Notes: generated by a model not told the origin, from the letters alone. Positions 25,715-36,677 are shown, counted from the first letter of the stretch. The stretch: 47,797 nt of DNA from Heliobacteriaceae bacterium (GCA_031265495.1 JAISCP010000084.1:1-47797); one strand, 5' to 3'. A program made the numbers and translations.

Positions 25715-28700
25715 TTATTCTATAATATCAACGCTGTCTTCAAGGATTTCATCACTGATTTCTTCGTGAAATTCCTCGCCGAGTTCTTCGTCTTCAAGGA
25801 TAAAATCAGGAGCGCCGAACATGCCTTCAATTTCTTCCAAAATAGCGGAAGGTTTTCTTGCCTGATTTTTCATTGCCACTGCACGTTTTCTTTCTTCGCG
25901 TTCTTTTTCTTCGTTTGCATTGGTCAGGTGGTGGAAACCTGTACCGGCAGGGATTAACCGTCCGATAATAACGTTTTCCTTCAAGCCGCGCAGTGCATCG
26001 CGTTTACCGTCAACAGCCGCTTCCGTAAGAATTCTGGTCGTTTCCTGGAACGAAGCCGCTGAAATGAAGCTGTCCGTGTTTAATGACGCCTTTGTAATAC
26101 CCAAAAGCATATATTCACAAGTTGCAGGCTGCCCGTCAGTTTCCTTAGCTTTCTCATTCTCTTTCTCAAAAGTTTGAAGCTCAATCAATTCCCCCGGCAG
26201 TAATATTGTATCGCCGCCGTCAGTAACTTTAACTTTTTTGGTCATCTGGCGGACGATAATCTCAACGTGTTTGTCCGCAATTTCAACACCCTGAGAGCGA
26301 TATACGCGCTGAACTTCATCCACAAGATACTGTTGCGCCGCTTCGGGGCCGTTAAGCCGGATTACATCGTGCGGGTTCAGAGGACCGCTTGTTAAAGGCT
26401 GCCCTTTTTTAATCTTTTGTTTATCCTGAACGATTATGTTTGCATCAATTGTGTACTTAATTTCAACTCTGCCGTTTTCATTAGCAAGATAAAGTCTCGG
26501 TAAATCTTCATCAGTTTCAATTTCCGCAACCCCGTCTTCTTCTGCAAGTATAGCGGAATCCTTCGGCTTTCTTCCTTCAAGAAGCTCCTCAACACGGGGA
26601 AGACCCTGAACAATATCGCCGGTCTTCTGCCGTTCAAATACCAATGTTGCGATTACATCGCCCCGCAGAACGAGCGCGCTGCTTTCAACCTGTAACATTG
26701 TACCCTGGCTGATTAAGTAAGGACGGCCGATGCGTATAACTATTTCGCCTTTGTTAACCGCGATTATCTGACCGGAAAGCGTTGACTTTTCCCCGTTGTC
26801 GGAAATTATTGCATCAAGTCTTACAAAATCGCCTTTTTTAACAGTTGCCTTACCGGAAAGCGGAATAGTCGTTTCATAAGTTTCACTGGTTAAGAGCAGT
26901 CTTCTTGCTTCGGTTTTTTCATCATTGATTGACGCAACGCCGTTATTAATTGCAAGAACCTGAGTTTTGGCAACCGGCGTTTTCGGAGCAATTGTTTCGC
27001 CGTCATGCACCAGAAGTTCGGTTTGCAGAGAGGACAGCAATTTTGAATTGCCTTCAAATTCACGGCGGACAATCAGGTTTTCCAGCACAACTATGCGCAG
27101 GTTTTCTTTTTCATCCAGCTCCACCATACCTTTAAGATGAGACAGATAACCCTGCATTTGAAGCACAAGGCTCGTTCTCGTTATGGTTGAACCGTCAAGA
27201 TTTCTCACTCTTGCGCCGTCTTTATACTGCAGCTGGGTTACCGGAACAATGTCAATCAGGTTATCCGAAGTGTTAAAGTTGATAGAAACTTCTTTTTGTT
27301 TAACTTTCAGCACCTGAACCGGTCTGATAAGAATTTGTATCGGCTGATTAGAAATATTGTCATCATCAAGAGTCAGATTTGCGTCAAGTTCTTCGTCCAA
27401 ATCATCAATATCCAAATCATCAATGGAAGAATCCATAATAGTTACGATTGATGTAGCTTTCGCTTTAATACCTTCCGCAATTACGGTTCCTTTTTTGAGT
27501 ACTTCGCCTTCATCAACTTTCAATTCGCTTACGCTTGAAAGCGTATGAATTTCACCCGGACGAACTGTTATCTCGTGAATAATATCATTATACTCTTTGA
27601 ATTCAACAATACCGTCAATATGGCAGTATACATCCTTTACAATCTCTGTTCCCGCCGTAACCTGCGCCCCGTTTTCCACCATTTTTAAGTTTGAATCTTT
27701 ATTAACCTGATGGATTTCTTCGGGAATAAACACAACCGAACCCGGTTTTGTAATAATCTGGTTATCGTCAACTTCAACATCAATATACTTAATTTCACCG
27801 GAAGAAGTTACCGCACACTCATCATCGATAAGTTCGGCGATAATCATACCGTTCTCAACCGTTGTATCGACAGGCGCTTTAACAATATATCTTTCGCCGG
27901 TTGCGCCGACTGTCCATATTTGTTCTTTCTTGGTTTGTTCAAAAGCAGCGTTTTCGGGAATTAAAGACGCAATTACAATTGTCAATTCTTTACCCTGAAC
28001 AATCTTCTTAATCTTTTTACCTTCAAACTTAATTTCTTCTATGGCAAGGTCTTCCCCAAATCTTACTTCGCCGCCGTGTTCGGAAATAGTAAGAGTTTCG
28101 GCAAGCTTTTCGCCTTCGCTGATTTTCTGTTCATTTTTAACGAGGACTTTGGAGCCGCCCGGAAGATTATAAACATCCCCGCCCAGAACCCAGATAATAC
28201 CCTGTTTATTTGTGGTTCTGGATACATTGCCCTGTCTGTCCTTTTTCTCATCGGCAACGAAATCTTCATACAAAACTTCGCCGCTGAGGTCAGACGTAAT
28301 ATCTTTTGTAGCCTTTTCCGTCAAACGGCTTCCGTCTCCCTGATTGACAGGTTCGTAAGATGCAAGTCTGAAACCTTTATCTATTTGCTGTCCGTTTGTA
28401 AAGAACACTGTTGAACCCGCAGGAATATGGTATTTTTCCGTCTTTTTAGCGCCTTTAACTTCAACTTCCGCTTCATAATTCGCTACATTTACAACATCCC
28501 CGTGGCGTGTTCTTAATTCGCGTGTTTTAAGACTTGAAACAACTTCGCCGGCAATTTTTGACTCAACGTTTTTCATTGCGCCGGAACCTTTAAACACCCC
28601 GCCTGTGTGGAACGTTCTCATTGTAAGCTGGGTTCCCGGCTCCCCGATTGACTGCGCCGCGATAATCCCGATAGCTTCTCCGACATCCACAGGCTTTTGG

Positions 28701-29635
28701 GTTGTCATTGCCCAGCCGTAACATTTCCGGCATATACCGTATTCCAGACCGCAAGTCAGGCCTGAGCGGACTTTTAGTTCATCCAGCGTCAAATGTGAAA
28801 TTCTTTTAATATCATCACGATCCATTGTTGTGCCTTCTTTAACAAGAACTTTGCCGCCGGCGTCTTTAATGTCCTGCGCAACAGTACGTCCCAAAAGTCT
28901 GTCAATTAACGGAACAATAACATTCTCGCCGTCTGTAATCGGCTTCATAAGGATTGATTTTGAAGTACCGCAGTCAATATCGCGGATAATAACATCTTGC
29001 GCAACATCAACCAGACGTCTGGTCAGATAACCGGAGTCAGCTGTTTTTAACGCTGTATCTACAAGACCTTTTCTTGCGCCGTAGGAAGAAATAATATATT
29101 CGGTTACGGACAAGCCTTCTTTAAAATTGGATTTAATAGGGAGGTCAATGATTTGCCCCTGCGCATCCGCCATCAGACCGCGCATTCCCACGAGCTGCGA
29201 CACCTGTGACAGGTTGCCTCTTGCGCCGGAAAACGCCATCATATAAACAGGATTAAGGCGGTCAAAATTCTCTACAACGCTGTCGGTTAATTTAGAAGTT
29301 GTCTCAGACCATGTGTCAATAACTTTTGTATATCTTTCAACTTCGGTAATATCACCTTTCAGGTATCTGTTTGTTGAAACTTCTATTTCTTTTTCAGCTT
29401 CCTGAAGCAGGTCTTTCTTACTTTGAGGAACCTCAAGGTCTGCAATGGAAATTGTGGTGCCTGATTTTGTCGCATACTTATAGCCGAGATTTTTCAGGCT
29501 GTTAGCCAGTTCTGCGGTCTTAGCGCCGCCAAATTCAAGATAAATCCGAGACAAAAGTCTGTTAAGAGCTTTTTTGTCCATTTGTTCATTGATAAAATCC
29601 AGAGCTTTTTTTGAATTTGCGTATGTGTTATTCAT
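25715..29635 (-). CDS. rpoC2: RNA polymerase beta' subunit, C-terminal part (RpoC2)
   Basis: 1306 aa, carrying the C-terminal half of beta'. A zinc site is formed by Cys222, 295, 302 and 305. The bridge/trigger region IAAQSIGEPGTQLTMRTFHT lies at about 325-344, and its continuation TGDIVQGLPRVEELLEGRKP at about 1005-1024. The roughly 650 residues between them are an insertion in the trigger loop (SI3), built of repeated beta-rich segments, compared with 188 residues in E. coli and about 640 in Cyanobacteria. The tail is acidic. The split from rpoC1 plus giant SI3 is a hallmark of the cyanobacterial lineage. It is third in rpoB-rpoC1-rpoC2; its Shine-Dalgarno region (CTTGAAAGGATATAAAAG) is an R7 terminus, with a second AAAGGA nearer the ATG. 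Confidence 0.97.
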   Translation of the reverse strand: MNNTYANSKKALDFINEQMDKKALNRLLSRIYLEFGGAKTAELANSLKNLGYKYATKSGTTISIADLEVPQSKKDLLQEAEKEIEVSTNRYLKGDITEVERYTKVIDTWSETTSKLTDSVVENFDRLNPVYMMAFSGARGNLSQVSQLVGMRGLMADAQGQIIDLPIKSNFKEGLSVTEYIISSYGARKGLVDTALKTADSGYLTRRLVDVAQDVIIRDIDCGTSKSILMKPITDGENVIVPLIDRLLGRTVAQDIKDAGGKVLVKEGTTMDRDDIKRISHLTLDELKVRSGLTCGLEYGICRKCYGWAMTTQKPVDVGEAIGIIAAQSIGEPGTQLTMRTFHTGGVFKGSGAMKNVESKIAGEVVSSLKTRELRTRHGDVVNVANYEAEVEVKGAKKTEKYHIPAGSTVFFTNGQQIDKGFRLASYEPVNQGDGSRLTEKATKDITSDLSGEVLYEDFVADEKKDRQGNVSRTTNKQGIIWVLGGDVYNLPGGSKVLVKNEQKISEGEKLAETLTISEHGGEVRFGEDLAIEEIKFEGKKIKKIVQGKELTIVIASLIPENAAFEQTKKEQIWTVGATGERYIVKAPVDTTVENGMIIAELIDDECAVTSSGEIKYIDVEVDDNQIITKPGSVVFIPEEIHQVNKDSNLKMVENGAQVTAGTEIVKDVYCHIDGIVEFKEYNDIIHEITVRPGEIHTLSSVSELKVDEGEVLKKGTVIAEGIKAKATSIVTIMDSSIDDLDIDDLDEELDANLTLDDDNISNQPIQILIRPVQVLKVKQKEVSINFNTSDNLIDIVPVTQLQYKDGARVRNLDGSTITRTSLVLQMQGYLSHLKGMVELDEKENLRIVVLENLIVRREFEGNSKLLSSLQTELLVHDGETIAPKTPVAKTQVLAINNGVASINDEKTEARRLLLTSETYETTIPLSGKATVKKGDFVRLDAIISDNGEKSTLSGQIIAVNKGEIVIRIGRPYLISQGTMLQVESSALVLRGDVIATLVFERQKTGDIVQGLPRVEELLEGRKPKDSAILAEEDGVAEIETDEDLPRLYLANENGRVEIKYTIDANIIVQDKQKIKKGQPLTSGPLNPHDVIRLNGPEAAQQYLVDEVQRVYRSQGVEIADKHVEIIVRQMTKKVKVTDGGDTILLPGELIELQTFEKENEKAKETDGQPATCEYMLLGITKASLNTDSFISAASFQETTRILTEAAVDGKRDALRGLKENVIIGRLIPAGTGFHHLTNANEEKEREERKRAVAMKNQARKPSAILEEIEGMFGAPDFILEDEELGEEFHEEISDEILEDSVDIIE

Positions 29636-29639
29636 ATTT

Positions 29640-29824
29640 ATTATCCTTTTCTTTTATATCCTTTCAAGTTAGCTTTACCTTTTGCCGCCTTTTAAAGATT
29701 TTAGTTTTGTTTTATAAGACTCTGCCTTTATCCGGCTTCTGTCAGTTGTTACCTGTCTGTTTTGCTTTTTTTGTTTCTTCCTTCTCCGAGAAGGTGTCCG
29801 CAGGACGGATGAGGGTTTTATTGT
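29640..29824 (-). repeat. R7 unit and R2 hairpin between rpoC1 and rpoC2
   Basis: Read on the minus strand: an R2 hairpin (29780-29824), then an R7 unit (AAAGCAAAACAGACAGGTAA, GCCGGATAAAGG, GGCGGCAAAAGGTAAAG) ending CTTGAAAGGATATAAAAG (29652-29669) just before the rpoC2 start. The R2 copy lies in plus orientation. Confidence 0.8.
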
Positions 29825-31534
29825 TTACGCCAGCGCGTTTCTTACTGCCTCGTTGAATATAATTCTTCCTGCCGTTGTTTCTATTCTTTCGCTTTGCTCG
29901 TCACGCACAATTATTTTGTCATGAAGTTTAATTACGCCGGCTTCAAGCGCGGAAACCGCATCTCTAAAGTCGTAGAAATAGCCTTTCGGCTCCATTTCAG
30001 GGTCTTTTAGTATTGTCAGGTAATACATACCCAAAACCATATCCTGAGTCGGAGTGATAACAGGTTTTCCGGTTGCGGGAGCCAGAATATTGTTAGTTGC
30101 AAGCATTAACATTCTTGCTTCTGTCTGCGCCTCAATGGACAGCGGAACGTGAACCGCCATCTGGTCTCCGTCAAAGTCTGCGTTAAACGCGGTACAAACC
30201 AGCGGATGAAGCTGAATTGCGCGGCCTTCCACGAGTTTTGGTTCAAAAGCCTGAATACCCAGCCTGTGAAGGGTCGGAGCGCGGTTCAGAAGTACCGGAT
30301 GCCCGTCTATTACTTCTTCCAGTATATCCCAAACCACAGCTTCGGAACGCTCTATTTTCTTTTTAGCTGATTTAATATTTTGGACGTATCCTCTTTCAAT
30401 CAATTTGTTTACAACAAACGGTTTAAACAGCTCAATAGCCATTTCTTTAGGCAGACCGCACTGGTTTAATTTAAGCTGCGGGCCGACTACAATAACCGAA
30501 CGTCCCGAATAGTCAACCCTTTTACCGAGCAGGTTCTGTCTGAAACGCCCCTGTTTGCCCTCGATAATATTAGAAAGTGACTTCAACGCACGGTTATTAG
30601 GCCCGACAACCGTTCTTCCGCGCCGGCCGTTGTCTATAAGAGCGTCAACCGCTTCTTGCAGCATACGTTTTTCGTTTCTTATAATAATTTCAGGCGCGCC
30701 CATTTCCAAAAGTCTTTGCAGGCGGTTATTTCTGTTAATCACACGTCTGTAAAGGTCGTTTAAGTCTGAGGTTGCAAACCTTCCGCCGTCAAGCTGAACC
30801 ATAGGTCTTAAATCAGGAGGAGTTACCGGAAGAATATCCATAATCATCCATGTCGGGTCTGTGTTTGAAGAAATCAGAGAATCCAGCAGTCTTAACCGTT
30901 TGATTAACTTACTTTTTCTCTGAACGGAAGTAACATGTCCGGCTAATTCCGTTCTTATTTCTTCCGCAAGCTCTTTTACGTTAACTTCCGTAAGAAGCTC
31001 TTTAACAGCCTCCGCGCCGATTCCTACTTTAAGTTCCGAATCCTCATTTTCAGCCATGTAATCTTCGTATTCTTCTTCGCTCAGCAGTTGAAGCTTTTTG
31101 AAACTGCTTTCACCGGCGTCAAGAACAACATAATTATTGAAATAAATAACCTGTTCAAGGTCTTTCAAGGTCATATCAAGGAGGAGGCCCAGATATGAAG
31201 GAATACCTTTAAGGAACCAGATATGCGAAACCGGCGCCGCAAGTTTAATATGACCCATTCTCTGGCGTCTTACTTTAGAGTCAGTAACTTCTACTCCGCA
31301 CCGTTCGCAGATAATACCTTTATGTCTTACACGCTTATACTTGCCGCAATAGCATTCCCAGTCTTTTGAGGGGCCGAAAATCCTTTCGCAGAAAAGACCG
31401 TCTCTTTCCGGCTTCAGCGTGCGATAGTTAATCGTTTCCGGTTTTGTTACCTCGCCGTAAGACCATATAAGTATTCTGTCCGGTGACGCGATACTTATTC
31501 GTATATAGTCAAAATAATCAATACTTGTTGTCAT
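29825..31534 (-). CDS. rpoC1: RNA polymerase beta' subunit, N-terminal part (RpoC1)
   Basis: 569 aa, carrying the N-terminal half of beta' (cyanobacterial gamma). The zinc-binding domain has Cys61, 63, 76 and 79. Clamp and rudder follow, and the catalytic magnesium site is NADFDGDQ with D453, D455 and D457. It ends naturally after [10 protein letters not shown] with a full gap and separate start to rpoC2, so this is a real gene split and not a frameshift. The start ATG directly follows an R7 terminus (TTGAAAGGGTATAAAAAAA), which is its only visible Shine-Dalgarno. Confidence 0.97.
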   Translation of the reverse strand: MTTSIDYFDYIRISIASPDRILIWSYGEVTKPETINYRTLKPERDGLFCERIFGPSKDWECYCGKYKRVRHKGIICERCGVEVTDSKVRRQRMGHIKLAAPVSHIWFLKGIPSYLGLLLDMTLKDLEQVIYFNNYVVLDAGESSFKKLQLLSEEEYEDYMAENEDSELKVGIGAEAVKELLTEVNVKELAEEIRTELAGHVTSVQRKSKLIKRLRLLDSLISSNTDPTWMIMDILPVTPPDLRPMVQLDGGRFATSDLNDLYRRVINRNNRLQRLLEMGAPEIIIRNEKRMLQEAVDALIDNGRRGRTVVGPNNRALKSLSNIIEGKQGRFRQNLLGKRVDYSGRSVIVVGPQLKLNQCGLPKEMAIELFKPFVVNKLIERGYVQNIKSAKKKIERSEAVVWDILEEVIDGHPVLLNRAPTLHRLGIQAFEPKLVEGRAIQLHPLVCTAFNADFDGDQMAVHVPLSIEAQTEARMLMLATNNILAPATGKPVITPTQDMVLGMYYLTILKDPEMEPKGYFYDFRDAVSALEAGVIKLHDKIIVRDEQSERIETTAGRIIFNEAVRNALA

Positions 31535-32104
31535 TTTTTTTATACCCTTTCAAGTCAATGTTAGTGTTTTTCGCCTTTTTACAGTTTTACCTTTAGTTTT
31601 TGCATTTTACCCTTATCCGGCTTCTGCCAGTTGCCTCGCAACTCCTTTGCTTGTTTTGTTGAACGCGCTTAGCGGTTTTTTATCATCAGCTTTACCCATT
31701 GCCGGCTTTTGTTAGCTGCTACCTGTCTGCTTTGCTTTTTATGCCCTTTCAAGTTGGTTTTACCTTTTGCCGCCTTTTAAAGGTTTTACCTTTATTTTCT
31801 GTATTCTGCCCTTATCCGGCTTCTGCCAGTTGCCTCGCAACTCCTTTGCTTGTTTTGCTGAACGCGCTTAACGGTCATGCTAGTTTCTAGTCTCTAACCC
31901 CTAGTCTCTGATATGAGGGTTTTGTTGTTTTTTTGTTCGTTTCAAGTCAATGTTAGTGTTTTTCGCCTTTTATTTGTCACCCTGAACTTGTTTCAGGGTC
32001 TCTTTGTTATCCGGCTTCTGCCGGTTGCTACCTGTCTCCTTTGCTTGTTTTGCTGAACGCGCTTAGCGGTTTCTAAACCATTCAACCCTTCAACCTTTCA
32101 ACTG
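31535..32104 (-). repeat. Array of three R7 units with nested R2, R4 and R5 between rpoB and rpoC1
   Basis: Read on the minus strand from rpoB: R7 5' part (CAGTTGAAAGGTTGAAGG), unit 1 interrupted by an R4 palindrome (GAAACAAGTTCAGGG), ending near 31927-31951. A truncated R2 (AACCCTCAT) is interrupted by R5. Unit 2 ends near 31733-31757, and unit 3 ends at 31535-31560. Each unit has a GTTGCGAGGCAAC or CCGGCAGAAGCCGG hairpin and ends in CTTGAAA(G/C)G. This fills a 570-bp gap inside the rpoBC operon. Confidence 0.8.
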
Positions 32105-35100
32105 TTACAGTTCTCCGAACGTTGCCGGCGTTTCAAAGAAGTTGATGTTCAACAGCTCTGAATCTATATCAGACAGCGTTCTTTTCGGCGCGGAACGTCT
32201 CATGTCGTCCATGTCCGTCATTAAATCGACTTCAACGCCGTCTTTTTTAGCAACGGTAATATCCAAACCTATACTTTGCAGTTCGCGAACCAATACTTTG
32301 AATGATTCGGGAATGCCCGGTCTCGGAATATTATCGCCTTTTACGATTGCTTCGTACGCACGGTTTCTGCCGTTAACATCATCGGATTTAATCGTCAACA
32401 TTTCCTGAAGCGTATATGCCGCGCCGTAAGCTTCCAGCGCCCAAACTTCCATCTCTCCGAAACGCTGTCCGCCGAATTGGGCTTTACCGCCCAGAGGCTG
32501 CTGCGTTACGAGTGAATAAGGGCCTGTGCTTCTTGCGTGGATTTTATCATCAACAAGGTGGACAAGTTTCAGGATATATGAAAGCCCGACCGCAACCGGC
32601 TCATCAAACATTTCACCTGTTCTGCCGTCTATCAGTCTTACTTTACCGTCTTCATTAACCCAGCCGCACCCGGACTCTTTAATACCGCGCAGCAATTCCG
32701 CTTTTGTAGCTATTTCAGACTGGTTGTCTCCGTATCTTTCATCGAACGATGGCGATTCATAGAGGCTGCCCGTCAAATACGACGCCAGACCGAGCAGAAG
32801 CTCGTAAGTCTGCCCTACATTCATACGCGAAGGCACACCCAGCGGGTTCAGGACAATATCAACAGGCGTCCCGTCCGGCAGGAACGGCATATCTTCTTTT
32901 GGAAGAACCCGCGATACAATACCTTTATTCCCGTGCCGTCCGGAAAGCTTATCGCCAACGGAAACTTTACGCTTCTGGGCTATGTAAACTCTGATAACAG
33001 TGTTTGCGCCCGGCGGCAGTTCATCGCCTTTTTCACGGTCAAATACTTTTACGTCAAGCACCCGTCCGCCTTCTCCGTGAGGAACTCTCAGGGAGTTATC
33101 TTTAACGTCTCTTGCTTTTTCCGCAAAGATTGCACGCAACAGTTTTTCTTCCGGCGGATGTTCGCTTTCGCCTTTCGGGGTAACTTTACCCACGAGTATA
33201 TCATCCGCGTAAACTCTTGCGCCGATACGGACAATTCCGCGTTCGTCAAGGTGTCTTAAAGCATCTTCCGAAACATTCGGGATTTCTCTTGTAATCTCCT
33301 CCGGCCCGAGTTTGGTTTGTCTTGCATCTATTTCAAGTTTCTCAATGTGAACGGATGTGAACACATCGTCATGAACACAGCGTTCCGAAAGCAAAATCGC
33401 ATCCTCGTAGTTGTAGCCTTCCCAAGGCATGTACGCCACGAGAACATTTTTACCTAACGAAAGCTCGCCGCCTTTTGTGGAAGCTCCGTCTGCAATTACG
33501 TCACCCGCCTTAACTTCCTGGCCTTTTTTTACAATAGGCGTCTGGTTAATACAAGTGTCCTGGTTGCTTCTTACATATTTCATCAGCTGGTGCAGGTGAG
33601 GAGCGCCTTTTTTATCACGGATGACAATTTCTTCTCCCACAACTCTTTCCACAACACCGTCTGTTTCCGCAACGGCAACCATACCGGAGTCTTTTGCGGC
33701 GCGGGCTTCCAAGCCTGTTCCGACAACCGGTCTCTGCGTAATCAGCAGCGGAACAGCCTGACGCTGCATGTTTGAACCCATCAGGGCGCGGTTTGCATCG
33801 TCATGCTCTATGAACGGTATAAGCGATGTTGCAACAGATATTATCTGAATTGGCGAAACCCCTACGTAGTCAACCCTGCTGGACTCGCCCATTGTAAATT
33901 CGGAACGGTAGCGAACCGGCACATAATCAGCTTTGAAGCTGTTATCTTTATTCAACTGGACGTCTGACGGCGCCACACGGAAGTTCTCGTCTTCGTCAGC
34001 GGTTAAATAGTGAACTTCATCAGTTACAACACCATTTTTAACAACAAAGAACGGCGATTCAACAAAACCGTAATCATTAACTTTCGCGTGAGTGGCCAGA
34101 GAGCCTATCAAACCTGCGTTAGGGCCTTCCGGCGTTTCTACCGGGCAAATCCGTCCGTAGTGCGAAGGGTGAATATCACGAACCGCAAAACCCGCGCGTT
34201 CTCTCATTAAACCGCCCGGCCCGAGAGCTGAAATTCTTCTCTTATGCGTTAATTCGGCAAGCGGGTTGGTCTGGTCCATAAACTGGGACAGCTGTGAAGA
34301 ACCGAAAAATTCTTTCAAAGAAGCAACCAAAGGCTTTGTATTCAGGAGGTTCAGCGGCGTTAACGTTTCGGAATCCTGCAAAGTCATTCTTTCCTTAACA
34401 ATTCTTTCTATACGTGAAAGCCCTACTCTGAACTGGTTTTGAAGAAGTTCTCCAACGGAGCGTATTCTTCTGTTGCCCAAATGGTCAATATCATCAACCG
34501 TTCCTTCGTCATAAGTCAGGTTGATTAAGTATTCAATTGATGCGACAATATCCTGAACAGTGAGTGTTCTCTGGCTTGCCGGAACATTCAGGTTTAGTTT
34601 TTTGTTCAATTTATAACGTCCGACTCTGCCTATGTCATATTTTTTCTCGTCAAAGAAACGCGCTTCCAAAATGGAACGTCCGCCTTGAGGAGACGCAGGG
34701 TCGCCCGGTCTGAGCTTTTTATAAACTTCCACAAGAGCATCATCCGTTGTTTCGGTCATATCCTTATCCAGAGTCTTTTTCAGGAACTCAAAATGGGTAA
34801 ACAAAGTTTCCATCTCGGAAACCGTAATTCCCACAGCTTTTAACAGTGTTGTAGCAAGGATTTTTCTGTTTTTATCAATTTTAACATAGATTAAGTCGTT
34901 GGAATCTGTTTCTATTTTCAGCCATGCGCCTCTGTTAGGAATCATTGTCGCGTTATACAAACGTTTTCCGGCAGGTGAAATTTCGCGTTTGAAATAAACG
35001 CCCGGTGAACGTACGATTTGCGAAACTATTACACGCTCCGCGCCGTTCACAATAAACGTACCTTTGTCGGTCATGGTCGGAATATCGCCGATATAGACTT

Positions 35101-35422
35101 CCTGTTCTTTAATTTCCCCGCTGTCGCGGTTGACAAGCCTTACTAATACACGTAATTGTTTTGCATAAGTTGCATCATGAATTCTTGCTTCTTCAATTGT
35201 GTATTTCGGGTTATCAAAAGTATAGTTAGGCAGAAAATGCAGTTCCAGCCTGCCGGTATAGTCTTTAATAGGGCTGAAAGAGAGCAATTCTTCTTTCAAA
35301 CCTTCTTTTAAAAACCATTCAAACGATTTTTTCTGCACCTCAATTAAATCCGGTAAATCATCCAATCTGGTGTGGGGAATACCCATTGGAGTTACTCGTT
35401 TTGCATATTTTGTTTCAGACAT
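32105..35422 (-). CDS. rpoB: RNA polymerase beta subunit (RpoB)
   Basis: 1105 aa, the compact cyanobacterial-type length without the E. coli lineage insertions. The rifampicin region (about 374-405) reads [11 protein letters not shown] then [13 protein letters not shown], with the sensitive-type residues D383, H393 and S398. The C-terminal part carries the flap and the [20 protein letters not shown] block that contacts beta'. First gene of rpoB-rpoC1-rpoC2; the ribosomal genes rplJ and rplL that usually precede it are absent. Start ATG follows GAGG. Confidence 0.98.
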   Translation of the reverse strand: MSETKYAKRVTPMGIPHTRLDDLPDLIEVQKKSFEWFLKEGLKEELLSFSPIKDYTGRLELHFLPNYTFDNPKYTIEEARIHDATYAKQLRVLVRLVNRDSGEIKEQEVYIGDIPTMTDKGTFIVNGAERVIVSQIVRSPGVYFKREISPAGKRLYNATMIPNRGAWLKIETDSNDLIYVKIDKNRKILATTLLKAVGITVSEMETLFTHFEFLKKTLDKDMTETTDDALVEVYKKLRPGDPASPQGGRSILEARFFDEKKYDIGRVGRYKLNKKLNLNVPASQRTLTVQDIVASIEYLINLTYDEGTVDDIDHLGNRRIRSVGELLQNQFRVGLSRIERIVKERMTLQDSETLTPLNLLNTKPLVASLKEFFGSSQLSQFMDQTNPLAELTHKRRISALGPGGLMRERAGFAVRDIHPSHYGRICPVETPEGPNAGLIGSLATHAKVNDYGFVESPFFVVKNGVVTDEVHYLTADEDENFRVAPSDVQLNKDNSFKADYVPVRYRSEFTMGESSRVDYVGVSPIQIISVATSLIPFIEHDDANRALMGSNMQRQAVPLLITQRPVVGTGLEARAAKDSGMVAVAETDGVVERVVGEEIVIRDKKGAPHLHQLMKYVRSNQDTCINQTPIVKKGQEVKAGDVIADGASTKGGELSLGKNVLVAYMPWEGYNYEDAILLSERCVHDDVFTSVHIEKLEIDARQTKLGPEEITREIPNVSEDALRHLDERGIVRIGARVYADDILVGKVTPKGESEHPPEEKLLRAIFAEKARDVKDNSLRVPHGEGGRVLDVKVFDREKGDELPPGANTVIRVYIAQKRKVSVGDKLSGRHGNKGIVSRVLPKEDMPFLPDGTPVDIVLNPLGVPSRMNVGQTYELLLGLASYLTGSLYESPSFDERYGDNQSEIATKAELLRGIKESGCGWVNEDGKVRLIDGRTGEMFDEPVAVGLSYILKLVHLVDDKIHARSTGPYSLVTQQPLGGKAQFGGQRFGEMEVWALEAYGAAYTLQEMLTIKSDDVNGRNRAYEAIVKGDNIPRPGIPESFKVLVRELQSIGLDITVAKKDGVEVDLMTDMDDMRRSAPKRTLSDIDSELLNINFFETPATFGEL

Positions 35423-35534
35423 TAAATTACCTCGTCCACATTATTATTCTACGTCCGGAAAGGTTAAAGACCTACCGCTTAAAGGGTTTCCGTATCCTTT
35501 AGCTCCAGTCCGGGGCAATGCCCCATATCATTCA

Positions 35535-35562
35535 ATAATAATACATCAAGATAAATAGTCAA
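35535..35562 (-). promoter_or_regulatory. Probable promoter of rpoB-rpoC1-rpoC2
   Basis: Minus strand TTGACT (35557-35562), 16-nt spacer, TATTAT (35535-35540). The leader of about 105 nt includes a GGGGCATTGCCCC hairpin (about 35514-35526). A separate promoter would explain transcription without upstream rplKAJL. Confidence 0.55.
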
Positions 35563-35635
35563 GGCATTTTTTAATATTTTTTTTTAAAATGTTAATTTTT
35601 TGTAACATTGTGTTAAACACTTGATTTTAAGCTGT

Positions 35636-35641
35636 TATAAT
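35636..35641 (+). promoter_or_regulatory. -10 box close to the 35652 start codon
   Basis: A perfect TATAAT ends 10 nt before the ATG, implying a leader of about 3-4 nt. A weak -35 (GTTAAA, 17 nt upstream) is possible. No Shine-Dalgarno lies between. Confidence 0.45.
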
Positions 35642-35651
35642 TAATATTAGT

Positions 35652-36218
35652 ATGAAAAAAGTTATTATTATTTTATGCCTGTTTATTACGGGATTAGCGG
35701 TTTACAGCGCGGACTTGGCCGGCGGGGTTGTTTTTGACTGGGCAGATATTAAGCAGATTGAACGCGATACGCGTATTGAGCAGTTTAGGAAAATTCTTTT
35801 TGAACAAGATTTCACTGTTGAGCGTCCTTCCGTAAAAAAAGATTCCCGATACAAAGAACATGTCATGCTTGTATCAGACGGGATTACCGAAACTGACGAC
35901 GTTAATTTATGCGCGTTTTATAAAGGGAAATTTCTTTACGCATACGCGGTACAGTACAAAAACGACCCTAAAAAAGTTTATTATTACAGTCTTTTGGGAA
36001 AACTGTACTATTTTGATATAATGTCCGGCAATTATCCGAATTTCCCTTACACCTCAAGACAGTACAGGGCAAACGAAAAACCGGTAAGCGTAATATATTT
36101 TGTCTCGCATGATATGCAGTACATGTATGCGCCGGACGGGAAGTTCACCGGATTTTGGTACAAGGACAAAATGTTCAACAGCAAAGGCGGACAGGTTTTG
36201 ACAAGAACCAATTACTAG
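35652..36218 (+). CDS. Exported protein of unknown function (188 aa)
   Basis: Signal peptide at residues 1-20 (KKVIIILCLFITGLAVYSA, cut before DLAGG). The mature part is alpha/beta with many aromatic residues (KKVYYYSLLGKLYYFDIM). No lipobox and no recognised family. It stands alone, divergent from rpoB. There is no Shine-Dalgarno, and a TATAAT close to the ATG suggests a leaderless or nearly leaderless mRNA. The stop TAG merges into an R7-5' repeat (GGGTTGAAGGGTTTAATGG). Confidence 0.75.
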   Translation: MKKVIIILCLFITGLAVYSADLAGGVVFDWADIKQIERDTRIEQFRKILFEQDFTVERPSVKKDSRYKEHVMLVSDGITETDDVNLCAFYKGKFLYAYAVQYKNDPKKVYYYSLLGKLYYFDIMSGNYPNFPYTSRQYRANEKPVSVIYFVSHDMQYMYAPDGKFTGFWYKDKMFNSKGGQVLTRTNY

Positions 36219-36677
36219 GGTTGAAGGGTTTAATGGTTAAAAATTGCTCTCTCATTGAGGAGAGTGGAAACTTTGCATTGATTTCTTACCTTACGTACTC
36301 TCTCCCTGCGGGAGAGGGGGCAAACACTTAGCGAAACCGAAGGCTGAGCTTAGTGTTTGGGGTGAGGGGGCAAACCCTTACAAACAACCTCCGCGTCATG
36401 CTGAATGACCGGATTCCGGTGTTTCAGCAATGGTAACAAACTATTGATTCGTCATTGCGAGGACGAATATAATGAGGACGAAGCAATCCAGCCAAACCGT
36501 TGAATTTACTGGATTGCCGCGTCGGGCTAACGCCCTCCTCGCAATGACGAGACGGTTATGGTGTGATTTGCCATATGGCAGACCCTGAAACGAGTTCAGG
36601 GTGACAGGGAGGTTAAGGCGGGCTATCCTTTGCTGTTCCCTCTTCCCTATTTACTATTAACTCCTATTCCCTAATAA
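36219..36677. repeat. Repeat cluster: R7-5', R1 (long), R4, R3, R6
   Basis: In order: an R7-5' fragment (36219-36240), CTCTCTCATTGAGGAGAG and the AACTTTGCATTG link, a long R1 unit (36299-36370), an R4 palindrome (about 36396-36430), an R3 copy (36451-36548), an R4 copy with GAAACGAGTTCAGGGTGACA (about 36584-36605) and R6 tracts (about 36625-36680). No gene is seen here. Confidence 0.75.
36451..36548. repeat. R3 imperfect palindrome, inverted relative to 9274
   Basis: A 98-bp copy from GTCATTGCGAGGACGAAT to CCTCCTCGCAATGAC, with the CGGGCTAACGCCCTCCTC arm at the right instead of the left. Confidence 0.8.

Noticed and set aside
29635-29825. Frameshift or sequencing error splitting rpoC
   Set aside because: The two parts have separate starts and stops, a 189-bp gap with a ribosome-binding repeat, and the split position matches the known cyanobacterial rpoC1/rpoC2.
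31535-31560. TTGACTT and TATAAA in the R7 3' end as a promoter
   Set aside because: Only about 8 nt separate them, far from 16-18; GAAAGG at Shine-Dalgarno distance explains the conservation better.
25766-34210. Many 60-110 codon frames opposite rpoB and rpoC
   Set aside because: Shadows of highly conserved coding sequence, without start signals or family features.
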